DNA of 64,000 bases from an uncultured Hyphomicrobiales bacterium (GCA_903847605.1 CAINED010000044.1:124001-188000); one strand, 5' to 3'; counted from the first letter of the stretch, positions 35,868-45,369 are shown. Numbers and translations are program-made. Notes: generated by a model from the sequence alone, not told the origin.

Positions 35868-36839
35868 GTGCTCGGCGCGCTTTTTGCCCTGGCATCGGCA
35901 GCGACATTCGCCATCAACAACACGACGGCGCGGCGCGGCGTTCTCACGGGCTCCGTTCTGCAGGCGCTCGTCATCTCCATGCCCATGGGCATCCCGATGT
36001 TCTGGCTGGCGGCCTGGATCGGCGGCGCGGCGGGCGAAGTATTCGGCTTTACGTTTCGCGAGGCGCTGTATCTCTCGGCTGCGGGCATCGTGCATTTCGT
36101 CGCCGGCCGTTACTGCAACTATCGCGCGGTGAAAGCCATCGGCTCCAATCTCGTCGGTCCCCTGCAGGAAACCAACATGCTGCTGGCGCTGGGGTTGGCG
36201 GTGATCTTTCTCGGCGAAAAACTGACGGCGCTGAAATTCATCGGGATTGCGCTCGTGATGATAGGCCCGGCGCTGATCGCGACAGGCCCCAGGGGCGGAA
36301 AATCATCCGGCGGTTCGAAGTTTCAGCCCGTCTATGCCGAGGGCTATTTTTACGGGATCCTCTCGGTGTTCTGTTACGGCGTCAGTCCGGTGCTGGTGCG
36401 GCTCGCCGTCGAGGGAAAGTCGCTTGGCGCAAGCCAGGCGGGCGGCGTGATTTCCTATACCGCCGCAACTCTCGTGACCGCGCTCGTGCTGCTTTATCCC
36501 GGTGCCTGGCGGCACTCGCTGGAAGTATCGCGCGAAGCAGCAAAGTGGTTCACCTGGGCGGGCTTTGCCGTTGGCGCGGCGCATATGTTCCGTTTCATGG
36601 CGCTGGCGATCGCGCCGGTGTCCGTGGTTTCGCCGATCCAGCGCCTGTCCATTGTATTGCGCGTGATGTTCGGATGGATGATCAATCGCGAGCATGAAAT
36701 CTTTTCGTCGCGCATGTACCTCGCGACGATTATTTCGCTCTTTGGCGCGCTCTTTCTGACCATCGACACGAAATGGCTTTTGTCCGCGCTCGGGATCGGC
36801 GGGCAATGGGCGCAATTGCTGATGTGGTCATGGCCGTAA
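35868..36839 (+). CDS. EamA-family transporter
   Basis: A 323-residue inner-membrane protein with about ten hydrophobic segments in two EamA halves. The second half contains LSVFCYGVSPVLVRLAVEG. The start is GTG at 35868, where the first membrane helix begins (LGALFALASAATFA). It is not a close relative of the two EamA proteins at 17-20 kb. The gene converges with the dehydrogenase gene ending at 36862. Substrate unknown. Confidence 0.87.
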   Translation: MLGALFALASAATFAINNTTARRGVLTGSVLQALVISMPMGIPMFWLAAWIGGAAGEVFGFTFREALYLSAAGIVHFVAGRYCNYRAVKAIGSNLVGPLQETNMLLALGLAVIFLGEKLTALKFIGIALVMIGPALIATGPRGGKSSGGSKFQPVYAEGYFYGILSVFCYGVSPVLVRLAVEGKSLGASQAGGVISYTAATLVTALVLLYPGAWRHSLEVSREAAKWFTWAGFAVGAAHMFRFMALAIAPVSVVSPIQRLSIVLRVMFGWMINREHEIFSSRMYLATIISLFGALFLTIDTKWLLSALGIGGQWAQLLMWSWP

Positions 36840-36861
36840 ATGCGATGTTGGCCCGGAAGAA

Positions 36862-37797
36862 TCAGCGCACGATATTCTTCATGTCGTTGATGCGGCCTTC
36901 GACGAAACACCGAAGGTTATGCACGACGAGCGGATGGATCTGCCGGTCGTAAACATCGCTCATGCCGCCGATCCTCGGGGTGATGACGACATTGGGCATG
37001 TCCCAGAGCGAGTTGTCGGCGGGCAGGGGTTCGGTTTCGAAAACGTCGAGGCCCGCGCCCGCAATGCGCTTTTCGCGAAGGGCAGCGATCAGCGCGGCTT
37101 CGTCGACGACAGGCCCGCGCGCCACGTTGATGAAGATCGCCGAGGGCTTCATGACAGCGAATATCTTCTCGTCGAACATGCCGACGGTTTCCTTGTTGAG
37201 CGGCACGAGCGCGACAAGGAAATCCGCGCGCGCAGCGACATCCGCGAGTTTCGAGCGCGGCACGATCTCGTCAAAGCCCGGCGCGTCGTTGCGCGAGTCG
37301 CTGACGCCGATGGTGGCCATGCCGAAGGCCTTGCACCGCAATGCGAGTTCTTCGCTGATCGCGCCGATGCCCGCGATGACGATGGTCTTGCTCCAGAGGA
37401 GCGTCTGGTGGCGGCGATCCCAGACATGATTTTCCTGATCGGCGCGGATGCGATCCATCCGCCGCACGAGCGAGAGCATGTAGAGGAATGTCAATTCCGC
37501 CATCTGCGGCCCGTGAATGCCGCGCCCCGACGTGATCCGCACGTCGGGCTTCAGGGACGGCAACGTGTTCAAATGATCGGTGCCGCTTGTCAGCGAGCAT
37601 ATCCAGCGCAGCCCCGGCATGGCGGCGATCAGCGGATCCTCGACGAAATGGGCGAGCGCGATCAGCGCCTCCGCATGGACGCAACAGGCCAGGGCCTTCT
37701 CCAACTCGCTTTCTTCCCGAATGGTTAAATCCGGAAAATCCTGCTGCAAACGTGCGGAATCGACATGACCGATGGGGTTGAAGACCAGAATTTCCAT
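36862..37797 (-). CDS. D-2-hydroxyacid dehydrogenase family protein lacking the catalytic His
   Basis: A 311-residue protein with the two-domain fold of D-isomer-specific 2-hydroxyacid dehydrogenases. The NAD-binding segment is IAGIGAISEEL (143-150; third Gly replaced by Ser). Catalytic Arg227 (NVARGPVVDE) and Glu256 (FETEPLP) are present. The position of the catalytic His, normally TPHxxG, reads TPRIGG (Arg275). The start at 37797 (MEILVFNP) fits the family; a TTG at 37872 would add 25 residues. Activity, if any, must differ from the standard acid-base mechanism. Confidence 0.87.
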   Translation of the reverse strand: MEILVFNPIGHVDSARLQQDFPDLTIREESELEKALACCVHAEALIALAHFVEDPLIAAMPGLRWICSLTSGTDHLNTLPSLKPDVRITSGRGIHGPQMAELTFLYMLSLVRRMDRIRADQENHVWDRRHQTLLWSKTIVIAGIGAISEELALRCKAFGMATIGVSDSRNDAPGFDEIVPRSKLADVAARADFLVALVPLNKETVGMFDEKIFAVMKPSAIFINVARGPVVDEAALIAALREKRIAGAGLDVFETEPLPADNSLWDMPNVVITPRIGGMSDVYDRQIHPLVVHNLRCFVEGRINDMKNIVR

Positions 37798-37959
37798 GCT
37801 GCGCCGATCCGTGTTGCCCTGATGCGCCAGCCCGACCGGCGTGGTTGAACGCCGAAAAATCGCTTCGCTCAAATTCGAGCGGATCGTTTACCGGCGCGTT
37901 TATTTATGCGCGATACCTTACCTGGAGTTAAGGGGTTAGTGGGCGCAACGGGGACGAAA

Positions 37960-38238
37960 ATGTTTGCACGGCTGTTCAACGAGCAAATCTTCACCAACAA
38001 GCCGAGCTTCCATCTCGCGCTGGCGGTGTTCGCGTTCAATATATTCGTCGTGTGCCTGTTCGCGCTTTTGTCCGCGCTCTTTGGCATTCCCGATCCGGTG
38101 TCCCAGCTTGCGGGCACGGCGACGCTCGACGACGCCAAGGGCATCCTCATGCTGAGCGGCTTCTGGGCGATCGGCAATTCCCTGCTGCTGCTCGGCCTCG
38201 TCGATGCGATGAAGCCCAAGGGCGAGCAGCCCAAATAA
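37960..38238 (+). CDS. Small two-helix membrane protein
   Basis: A 92-residue protein I cannot assign to a named family. It has two hydrophobic segments (FHLALAVFAFNIFVVCLFAL and ILMLSGFWAIGNSLLLLGLV) and a short Lys-rich tail. The start at 37960 has a GGGGA site. It is divergent from the dehydrogenase and convergent with the amidohydrolase gene ending at 38249. Confidence 0.68.
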   Translation: MFARLFNEQIFTNKPSFHLALAVFAFNIFVVCLFALLSALFGIPDPVSQLAGTATLDDAKGILMLSGFWAIGNSLLLLGLVDAMKPKGEQPK

Positions 38239-38248
38239 GCGGTTCGGT

Positions 38249-39214
38249 TCAGAGTCGGAACAGCTTCTTCGCGTTGCCGCCGAAAATCTTGTCCTTGTCG
38301 GCCTGCGAGATCTGCAACTCTTTCATCCACTTCATGGCCGGCGGATTGGCGACGAACGGCCAGTCGACAGCAAACATTATCTTGTCGATGCCGATTTCCT
38401 GCATGGAGCAAAGCAGGGCGGGCGTCGAGAAATTGCCGCTCGTGGTGATCCAGAAGTGATCGCAGAAAGTCTTGCGAAAGCTGAGGGATTCCTGTCCCGG
38501 CCGCGACAGCGCCTGGTCGATGCGCCAGAGCAGGAAGGGTAGCGTCTCGCCCATATGGCCGATTACGAATTTCAAGTTCGGATATTCGTTGAAGACGCCT
38601 GACAGCACGAGGCGGATCGCTTGCGTCGCCGCCTCCACCGTATAGCCCCAGGCCGCCCGCATCACCATGGGGTAGTCGTTGATGTAATCCTTGTAATAGG
38701 CGTCGACGACGCGCCCGTCCGGAAAAGACGGATGCAGATAAATGGGCACGTCGAGCTTTTCGGCGCGTGCGAAGATCGGCCAGAAGCGCTTGTCGTCGAG
38801 GAAGAGACCGTTGGTGAGACCGTGCACCATCGCGCCGTGAAACTTGTGTTCGCTGACGCAGCGTTCGAGTTCGTCCGCTGCGGCCTCCGGCACGATGGTC
38901 GGGAGCGCTGCGAAACCCTGCAGTCGCGAGGGATTCCTCGCGACGGCGACGGCGAGGCGGTCGTTGACCCGGCGGATGAGTGATGCGGCGACATCGGCTT
39001 CGAGCTTCTGTCCGGAGGGTGCGCCATGCGACAGGATCTGCATGTCGATGCCGGCTTCGTCCATTTCGCGCAGTCTGACATCGCTGAGATCGTAAAGCCG
39101 CTGCAGCAGATCCTTGGAGCGTGTGCCTTCCGCGCCGGACAGATGGTTGACGAGTTCCTCGTCCCAATAATGTTCTTCCAGTGCGATGACAGGCGTTCCC
39201 GACGGTGTCGGCAT
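38249..39214 (-). CDS. Amidohydrolase-2 family metal-dependent hydrolase/decarboxylase
   Basis: A 321-residue TIM-barrel protein of the ACMSD/gamma-resorcylate decarboxylase type. The N-terminal metal motif is ALEEHYW (Glu-x-His form), followed by HGAMVHG, LHPSF, VIGHMGETLPF with the conserved His, and the final metal Asp in FAVDWPF. Relatives decarboxylate or hydrolyse hydroxybenzoate-like acids. It stands alone, so the substrate is only suggested by the family. Confidence 0.87.
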   Translation of the reverse strand: MPTPSGTPVIALEEHYWDEELVNHLSGAEGTRSKDLLQRLYDLSDVRLREMDEAGIDMQILSHGAPSGQKLEADVAASLIRRVNDRLAVAVARNPSRLQGFAALPTIVPEAAADELERCVSEHKFHGAMVHGLTNGLFLDDKRFWPIFARAEKLDVPIYLHPSFPDGRVVDAYYKDYINDYPMVMRAAWGYTVEAATQAIRLVLSGVFNEYPNLKFVIGHMGETLPFLLWRIDQALSRPGQESLSFRKTFCDHFWITTSGNFSTPALLCSMQEIGIDKIMFAVDWPFVANPPAMKWMKELQISQADKDKIFGGNAKKLFRL

Positions 39215-39279
39215 GGCTTTCCCCCCAATGATCTATTGCGGCCGCGCGAACGGCTTGACGCCTTATAGCAGGGCAGGGA

Positions 39280-40149
39280 TCAGCGTCGAGCGCCTTGGGC
39301 TGACTCGGGGCTTGCGGCGCCAGACTGGACATCGCGCCAGACCTTGGCCAGCCTGTCGTATTCGTCGCGAATGGTCAGAGGATCGTACTGCTTCTCGAGA
39401 CGGCGCACCGTGAAATGCCCCCGCGCGATACCCTGGAAATGCGCCATGAACGCGTAGTTGATGCCCGCGCCGGCGATCGCGCCAATCACGGGGATCGCCT
39501 GCGCCGCGATTTTCTGGCTGACGATGACGCCGAAGCGCGCGGCGATGTCCGAAATCAGTTTCACGAGGATGGGCGCAGAATCCTTCGCCGCGCCTTGCGC
39601 CGCCAGATATTTCGTCGCCTCGGAAACGGACTTCGCGAGCACGGCTCGCACACCGAAATAACCGCTGTCCATGTGATCATCGGTCGGATTTTCACTGCCG
39701 AGCGCGAAGACTTCCATGCAGGCGAAGATCGTATCGGGATCATGCATGTCCTCGCCTTCGGCGCGGGCAACATCGGCGATGGCGCGCAGGATCAGCACGG
39801 TCGAAACAGGCAGTTCGATGGGCAGGGCGGCGATGCCGAGCGCACCGCCGGCGGCGCCCGAAAGCGTCGCGAGCGACTTGTGCGCGAGCGTGCGGGCCGG
39901 ACCTTCCTTGTTCCGCATGCCTTTGATCGCCGTGCGCATGGCGGTACGCAGCGCAATGTCGACGGCCTTGCCGACGATGTTCTTGGCGGCGCGCGGCACG
40001 AGATTTCCGGCCATGCCGATCGTCGAGCCGACGATGCCGCTCAGCCGCGCGGCAAAGCTCGTATATTCGAGCAGACGAACGGCCTCAGCCAGCGCCTGCC
40101 GATCCTCGAAGGTGATTTCGCGCGGTTCGAAGATTTCGACATTGGCCAT
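39280..40149 (-). CDS. EcsC family protein
   Basis: A 289-residue protein of the EcsC family, recognised by the Ala/Gly-rich amphipathic helices (KSLATLSGAAGGALGIAALP), ELPVSTVLILRAIADVARAEGED, and FALGSEN. The long hydrophobic-amphipathic stretches suggest peripheral or inserted membrane association. No partner gene is adjacent. The function of the family is unclear; it is named after a Bacillus ABC exporter locus. Confidence 0.87.
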   Translation of the reverse strand: MANVEIFEPREITFEDRQALAEAVRLLEYTSFAARLSGIVGSTIGMAGNLVPRAAKNIVGKAVDIALRTAMRTAIKGMRNKEGPARTLAHKSLATLSGAAGGALGIAALPIELPVSTVLILRAIADVARAEGEDMHDPDTIFACMEVFALGSENPTDDHMDSGYFGVRAVLAKSVSEATKYLAAQGAAKDSAPILVKLISDIAARFGVIVSQKIAAQAIPVIGAIAGAGINYAFMAHFQGIARGHFTVRRLEKQYDPLTIRDEYDRLAKVWRDVQSGAASPESAQGARR

Positions 40150-40591
40150 GCTGTGTCCTGTCCGGGCGTTCTATGCAAAGGGCATTATACGCAATGTATG
40201 GCGGCAAAGCGGAGCTCCAAGCTGCGCCGCATCAAGTCGCCGAAAGTCGTCCAAATGTCCCGCGACAATCGGAGATTTTCCGGAATTAATCTCTTCGCGG
40301 AAGCGAAATTAACTCTAATTCGGGCCAAAACCGGGCAGGCTTGTTAGGGCTTCCGCCACAATCCGGTTACTGCGCAGGGTGAACGCTTCGTTGTGACAAT
40401 CGCGGAAAGGCCTTGATTCATGGGCTGCGGGCGAAATTTTCGACAAGACCGAATGATTAAATACAGTCTTCGTTATGATTAACTCGCGCGTCCGCAATCG
40501 TAAACGCGTTCGCGTAAAATGCGCGAGATTTACTTAGACGGCTCGCAAATGGCCGTCGGCAAACTGCCTCCAACACCAAACGGGGGCGGTT
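40150..40591. other. Intergenic region without identified gene
   Basis: About 440 bases between the divergent EcsC and transglutaminase-like genes. It is richer in A/T than its flanks, especially 40260-40480, and must hold both promoters. I see no convincing reading frame, RNA gene or terminator. Confidence 0.5.
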
Positions 40592-41215
40592 ATGTTTTCT
40601 CGGGTTATCAAGATTGCTGCAGCGGCGGGATTGCTCGCCGCAGGCGTTTTCGCCCTGCAATCGACGACCGTGGCCGCGGATACGCACGCCGGGTATATCG
40701 CCGTCGGCAATCGCACGCTGGTTCCCTACGGCTGGGTGGATTTCTGCAATCGCTATCGCGGCGAATGCGACACGACGCCGATGCAGGCTCAGGACGTTCG
40801 TCTCACGCCAGTCACCGAGAAGATCATCCGCCGCATCAACACTTGGGCGAATTCCAACATCAAGCCGAAGTCGGATCAGGAACAGTGGGGCCAGATTGAC
40901 CGCTGGGATTACCCGACCAACGGCAAGGGCGATTGCGAAGACTATGTGTTGCTGAAGCGCCGCCTGCTCATCCAGGAAGGCTTTCCGCGTCAGGCCCTCC
41001 TCGTAACCGTTGTGAAGGACGAACGCGGCGACGGCCATGCCGTCCTCACCATCAAGACCGACAAGGGCGAATACGTTCTCGACAATCTCCACGACCGCGT
41101 CCTGCCGTGGACCAAGGTTCCCTACCGTTTTGTGAAGCGCCAGTCGCAGACCGAACAGAACGTGTGGGTCGAAATCGGCGAGCCGACAGCCGCTCCCCTC
41201 ACTGTCTCTCGCTGA
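40592..41215 (+). CDS. Bacterial transglutaminase-like cysteine proteinase (BTLCP)
   Basis: A 207-residue secreted protein. The signal peptide ends near VAA-DT (residue 29). The catalytic triad is visible: Cys115 in GKGDCEDYVLLK, His149 in DGHAVLTI and Asp164 in YVLDNL. The family (PF06035 type) includes LapG, which cleaves surface adhesins, but also many Rhizobiales proteins of unknown target; no LapD-like partner is seen. The RTX/FG-GAP giant protein 7 kb away is a conceivable but unproven target. Confidence 0.9.
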   Translation: MFSRVIKIAAAAGLLAAGVFALQSTTVAADTHAGYIAVGNRTLVPYGWVDFCNRYRGECDTTPMQAQDVRLTPVTEKIIRRINTWANSNIKPKSDQEQWGQIDRWDYPTNGKGDCEDYVLLKRRLLIQEGFPRQALLVTVVKDERGDGHAVLTIKTDKGEYVLDNLHDRVLPWTKVPYRFVKRQSQTEQNVWVEIGEPTAAPLTVSR

Positions 41216-41237
41216 TCCTCCTTTAAAGAGGCAACTT

Positions 41238-41272
41238 GGCGCCGGCTTCCCCGCTGGCGCCATTTTCGTTTC
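41238..41272 (+). terminator. Rho-independent terminator of the BTLCP gene
   Basis: A 9-bp stem GGCGCCGGC/GCTGGCGCC (one G-T pair), loop TTCCCC, then ATTTTCGTTT. It lies 23 bases after the stop. Confidence 0.85.
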
Positions 41273-41398
41273 AGTTCCGCAATTGGCCCTTGCCCCCTGC
41301 ATTCAAACGCGGTTCATTTGAGAAGGCCTAGCTTGTCGATTGCGCGGTCGATCTGATCGCAGAGGCAGAGCAGCCTGCCGGTTTCGGGAGTGATAGGC

Positions 41399-41884
41399 AT
41401 GTCGATTTTGAAATTGGGAACAACGGGCGGCATCGCCGCCATCGTGCTGGGCGTCTTGATTGCTGCGCCCGCGCAGGCGCAGACGTCGTCGCAAGACGTG
41501 ATGAAACAGTGCGGCGAGAAATGGCAGGCCGCCAAGGTCGCGAACACCACGGGCAACCAGACCTGGCCCGAGTTTCTGTCGAAATGCCGTAGCACGTCGG
41601 CGTCGACGCCTGCGCCCGCACCGGTCGTGGTCGCGCAGGCCAAACCCGTGGACAAGCCCGCCCCGTCGACGGCCAAGCCGGCCGCCACGAACGCGGTATT
41701 CCCGGCAAAGATCGACCCCAAATACGCCAAGGAGAAGCCTGCCAAGCAGCGGATGCAGACCTGCCTCGACCAGTACAACGCCAACAAGGCGAACAACGGC
41801 AATGGCGGCTTGAACTGGATCCAGAAGGGCGGCGGCTACTACAGCCAGTGCAACCGGCGTCTGGGCGGCGGCAAACCGGCCTGA
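41399..41884 (+). CDS. Secreted two-motif protein of unknown function
   Basis: A 161-residue periplasmic protein with signal peptide ending at AQA-QT. The mature part has two related Cys/Trp motifs, one at the N-terminal end (CGEKWQAAKVAN, then TWPEFLSKCR) and one at the C-terminal end (CLDQYNANKANN, then WIQKGGGYYSQCNRR), joined by a Pro/Ala-rich linker of about 45 residues. Each motif holds two Cys that could pair. The start at 41399 has GGGAG eight bases upstream. Similar small proteins occur in Rhizobiales; their function is not known to me. Confidence 0.75.
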   Translation: MSILKLGTTGGIAAIVLGVLIAAPAQAQTSSQDVMKQCGEKWQAAKVANTTGNQTWPEFLSKCRSTSASTPAPAPVVVAQAKPVDKPAPSTAKPAATNAVFPAKIDPKYAKEKPAKQRMQTCLDQYNANKANNGNGGLNWIQKGGGYYSQCNRRLGGGKPA

Positions 41885-41913
41885 GCGGCCTTCGGACAAT
41901 CTGAATTCTTTTG

Positions 41914-41948
41914 ATCCCCGCGGGTTTGCCGCGGGGATTTTCTTTTAT
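41914..41948 (+). terminator. Rho-independent terminator
   Basis: A perfect 10-bp stem ATCCCCGCGG/CCGCGGGGAT with a 5-base loop and then TTTCTTTTATT, 30 bases after the stop of the two-motif secreted protein. Confidence 0.93.
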
Positions 41949-42094
41949 TCAGCCGGACGAACGTGCCCGTGCGAAGGAGTGCCGGGCCTGCAACATCCGC
42001 CGCATGGACAAGCCATTTGCCCAATCCTATAAGCGCGCCCATGCTTCGCTGGCGCGCCGACGCGTCGCGGCATCCTTAGACAAGCGGATCATCC

Positions 42095-42784
42095 ATGACT
42101 TCCGACGCGCCCGATTTCGCCCAGCTTCGCCGAAACATGGTCGACAATCAGCTTCGTACATTCAGCATCACCGACCGGACCGTGCTGGATGCGATGCAGA
42201 ACGTGCCGCGCGAAAAATTCGTGCCGGCGGACAAGGCTTCCATCGCCTATTCCGACCAGGCTCTCATGATCGGCTCGGGGCAGGGCGGGCGGCGTTTGCT
42301 TACGCCCATGGTCCTGGCCCGGATGGCGCAGGCCGCTGAAATCTCCAGGAGCGATCGCATTCTCGATGTCGGCGGCGGCGCGGGTTATTCGGCTGCCGTG
42401 CTCGCTCGCCTGGGCGGCGAGGTCGTCGCGCTCGAAGTCGACGAAGCTCTCGTACGCGAGGCTGGCGCAAATCTCACCCGCGCAGGCGTGACGAACGCCA
42501 AAGCTGTTTGCGGCCCCCTCGAGGCCGGATTTGCCGCCGGCGCGCCCTACGATGTGATTTTCGTGAATGGCATGATCGAGGTTCAGCCAGAGGCGCTGCT
42601 GGCGCAGCTCAAGGCGAACGGGCGACTCGTTGCAATCCGCAAGTCGCCAGGGGATACGACGGGCCGTGCGGGCCGGGCGGTCGTGATTGAAAAATCCGGC
42701 GCAAGTCTCGGAGAACGCGAAGTTTTCGACGCATCGGCGCCGGTTCTCCCGGGATTGCGGGCAGCCCCTGCCTTTGCGTTCTGA
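42095..42784 (+). CDS. pcm: Protein-L-isoaspartate O-methyltransferase family protein
   Basis: A 229-residue SAM-dependent methyltransferase. Motif I ILDVGGGAGYSAAVLA follows the family segment MVDNQLRTFSITDRTVLDAM and KFVP. The residues G-S-G-Q in MIGSGQGGRRL replace the usual substrate motif of classical repair PIMTs, so it may act as a variant form. It lies 164 bases upstream of the TolC gene, a conserved pairing in Rhizobiales. Confidence 0.87.
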   Translation: MTSDAPDFAQLRRNMVDNQLRTFSITDRTVLDAMQNVPREKFVPADKASIAYSDQALMIGSGQGGRRLLTPMVLARMAQAAEISRSDRILDVGGGAGYSAAVLARLGGEVVALEVDEALVREAGANLTRAGVTNAKAVCGPLEAGFAAGAPYDVIFVNGMIEVQPEALLAQLKANGRLVAIRKSPGDTTGRAGRAVVIEKSGASLGEREVFDASAPVLPGLRAAPAFAF

Positions 42785-42948
42785 GGGGTGTCGCCTTTTT
42801 GCCTCACCCCACGGGAATCCACAGGCTTTACAGGCCTTGGACTCAACGGCGGGCAAGCGAGTGGTTAAGGTCGGTTAATAGTAAAAACCGCCGGGGCGTT
42901 ACGAAGGTGCGAACTGTTCGCATATTCGCCGGGGATCGGAAGCAGGTT

Positions 42949-44367
42949 GTGAAGTCAGCAGGAAGAAATCGGCTGGAAAATGCAGCTGCCGGAACGGCTT
43001 TGGCTGCTTTCGCGGCGGTGATTCTTGTGTCGCCTGCTGTATCGGAGACAATTTCCGGCGCGCTCGCCAAGGCCTATATGAACAATCCGCAGCTCAATGC
43101 TGCTCGCGCCGGAACGCGCGCCGTCGATGAGAATGTGCCGCGCGCCACAGCCGGCTTCCGTCCGACGATCACCGCAACCGCCGACGCCGGCGCGCAATAC
43201 AACGAGACATGGCGGCCATTCACAAGCGTCCTCAATCCCGGCGGCAATACGGGCGCGCACACCTTGCCGCGCGGCGCCGGTGTGACCGTCCAGCAGAACA
43301 TTTTTAACGGCAACCGCACCGTAAATGGCGTACGGCAGGCCGAGTCGCAGGTGCTGCAATCGCGCGAGCAGCTGCGCGGCGTCGAACAGACCGTGCTCGC
43401 CAACGGCGCGATCTCCTACATGAACGTGCTGCGCGATACGGCGATCCTGAATCTGCGCAACAACAACGTGCGCGTTCTCGACCAGCAGTTGAAGCAGACG
43501 CGCGATCGCTTTCAGGTCGGCGAAGTGACCCGCACCGACGTGGCGCAGGCCGAGTCGGCGCTGGAGACCGGCCGTTCCGACGTTTTCGTCGCGCAGGCCA
43601 ATCTGCAGAACAGCCTTGCCGTCTACCGCCAGATCATCGGCGAACAACCCAAAAGCCTCGCCCCCGCGCAACCGCTGACGGCCCTATTGCCGAAGAACGT
43701 TCAAGGCGCCATCGATCTCGCCCTGCGCGAGCATCCCGACGTTGTGGCCGCCCTGCATGCCGCCGATTCAGCTTCTTTGGCGGTCAAGATATCCGAGGGC
43801 GCGCTCTATCCGACAGCCAACGTGACAGGCAATATCCAGCGCCGTTACGACGTGCAGAACCTGCCCAATACGCGCCAGAACACCGCGTCCGTTGTCGCCT
43901 CGCTGAACGTGCCGATCTACGACGGCGGGCTCAGCTACGCCTCAATACGTCAGGCCAAGGAAACGTATGGTCAGGCGCGCCTGCAGGTGGATGTGCAACG
44001 GGAGACGGTGCGCGCCTCTGTGGTCTCGTCCTGGGGCAATTTCGACAGCTCCGCCAAGGTGATTGAGGCGCGTCAGGCGGCAGTGCGCGCTGCGGAGATC
44101 GCCCTCGAAGGCGTGCGCGAGGAAGCCAAGGTCGGGCAGCGCACGACGCTCGATGTCCTCAACGCACAGCAGATCCTGCTCAACGCGCGCGTCAATCTCG
44201 TAACGGCGCAGCGTGATCGTGTCGTCAATTCCTATACGTTGATGTTCGCGATCGGCCGGCTGCTCGCCGACAATCTGAAACTGCAGGTGACGCCCTACGA
44301 TCCTGTCGTACATTTCGATCAGGTGCGCGGCAAATGGTGGGGCGTGCGTACGCCGGACGGGCGCTGA
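42949..44367 (+). CDS. tolC: TolC family outer membrane channel protein
   Basis: TolC proteins form the outer-membrane tunnel of type I secretion and efflux systems. The product has a signal peptide (cleavage near VSA/SETIS), then two repeats of the coiled-coil tunnel (ETISGALAKAYMNNPQLNAAR first; DLALREHPDVVAALHA second). GTLDVLNAQQILLNAR-like (RTTLDVLNAQQ) and VNSYTLMFAIGRL are typical. I chose GTG at 42949 because GGAAGCAGG precedes it; GTG at 42907 or ATG at 42799 are possible. No ABC or adaptor gene is adjacent. Confidence 0.92.
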   Translation: MKSAGRNRLENAAAGTALAAFAAVILVSPAVSETISGALAKAYMNNPQLNAARAGTRAVDENVPRATAGFRPTITATADAGAQYNETWRPFTSVLNPGGNTGAHTLPRGAGVTVQQNIFNGNRTVNGVRQAESQVLQSREQLRGVEQTVLANGAISYMNVLRDTAILNLRNNNVRVLDQQLKQTRDRFQVGEVTRTDVAQAESALETGRSDVFVAQANLQNSLAVYRQIIGEQPKSLAPAQPLTALLPKNVQGAIDLALREHPDVVAALHAADSASLAVKISEGALYPTANVTGNIQRRYDVQNLPNTRQNTASVVASLNVPIYDGGLSYASIRQAKETYGQARLQVDVQRETVRASVVSSWGNFDSSAKVIEARQAAVRAAEIALEGVREEAKVGQRTTLDVLNAQQILLNARVNLVTAQRDRVVNSYTLMFAIGRLLADNLKLQVTPYDPVVHFDQVRGKWWGVRTPDGR

Positions 44368-44499
44368 TCCTCGCTCGATCGCGGAAATCCACGTAAAATG
44401 ACTTGAAGCTTGCGGCAATTGTAGCGTGAACGCTTGCCGCGGAGTCCTGCGCAGTTCAATCTGACGTTGGGCTCGAATCACTTTGGGTGCGGCAACCCC

Positions 44500-45369
44500 A
44501 TGAATGCGGCGACAAATCCTGCAGCGAATCTGCGCAGCGGCGAACGAACACCGGATCCCTCGATGGAGGAAATCCTCGCTTCGATCCGGCGGATCATCGC
44601 CGACGAGCAGGCGTCCGCTCAGCCTGCGGCGCCACCCCAGGCGCAAGTAGCCGTGCAGCCGCCTGTGCGTACGGCTCGCCCGCTCGCGCCGATCGTAGCG
44701 CAAGCGCCTCAATCGCAGCCCGTTGCGCCGGTTGAGGCCGCTCCGGCCACACCGGCTACCCCCAGCGAATTCGAGGCATGGCTGGCGCAGACAGCGAACG
44801 CGCCCTTGCCGCCGGTAAAGCCCGCGCCGTCGCGGACGACAGCCGAGCCTGCTTATTCAGCGCCAGTCGTATCCCTACAGCCCCGCGCCGCGGAGACAAT
44901 CGTTGAAGCCCCGGCTGTCGAACATCAGGCAGAAGCGCCCGTGGCCGACACTTACGAAGCGCCTGTCGTTGAGGAGCCTCAGCCGGCCGCGACCGAATAT
45001 TATCTCGAGCATCAACCCGCACCAGCCCATGATGTGGGACAGGGTTGGCATGCGCCTCACCTGAGCGTCGTTCCGCCTGCGGGGGAGAATTACGCACCTT
45101 CGGCCGCGCCGGATGCGGAACTCGATGCGCCCTTGCGCCCCGGCTTCGATACGGGAGATCTCCTGTCCGATGCCGCCGGCTCCAGCGTGCAGTCTTCGTT
45201 TCAGGCGCTGGCGCGCACCATGTTCATGCAGAATACCGGCATGGTGGAAGAAGCCGTGCGCGAGATGTTGCGGCCCATGCTGAAGCAATGGCTGGACGAT
45301 AACCTGCCGCCGGTCGTCGAGCGCCTCGTGCGCGCCGAGATCGAGCGCGTCGCGCGCGGCATTCGCTGA
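44500..45369 (+). CDS. PopZ-like (DUF2497) polar organising protein
   Basis: A 289-residue protein with the PopZ layout. A short N-terminal helix SMEEILASIRRIIADEQ binds clients; a long acidic Pro/Ala-rich disordered middle (about 40-225) follows; the C-terminal helices (LARTMFMQNTGMVEEAVREM, then QWLDDNLPPVVERLVR) form the oligomerisation part. In Caulobacter PopZ anchors the chromosome centromere at the pole. The position directly before valS is conserved in Rhizobiales. Confidence 0.87.
   Translation: MNAATNPAANLRSGERTPDPSMEEILASIRRIIADEQASAQPAAPPQAQVAVQPPVRTARPLAPIVAQAPQSQPVAPVEAAPATPATPSEFEAWLAQTANAPLPPVKPAPSRTTAEPAYSAPVVSLQPRAAETIVEAPAVEHQAEAPVADTYEAPVVEEPQPAATEYYLEHQPAPAHDVGQGWHAPHLSVVPPAGENYAPSAAPDAELDAPLRPGFDTGDLLSDAAGSSVQSSFQALARTMFMQNTGMVEEAVREMLRPMLKQWLDDNLPPVVERLVRAEIERVARGIR

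Noticed and set aside
37869-39332. A 487-codon minus-strand frame overlapping the amidohydrolase and the small membrane protein
   Set aside because: The metal motifs of the amidohydrolase lie in a different frame, and this frame is Arg/His-rich without domains.
40592-41215. LapG-type adhesin protease acting on the RTX protein
   Set aside because: The catalytic triad fits the BTLCP family, but no LapD-like membrane regulator is adjacent and the giant protein lacks a visible N-terminal retention module with a cleavage motif; kept only as a possibility.
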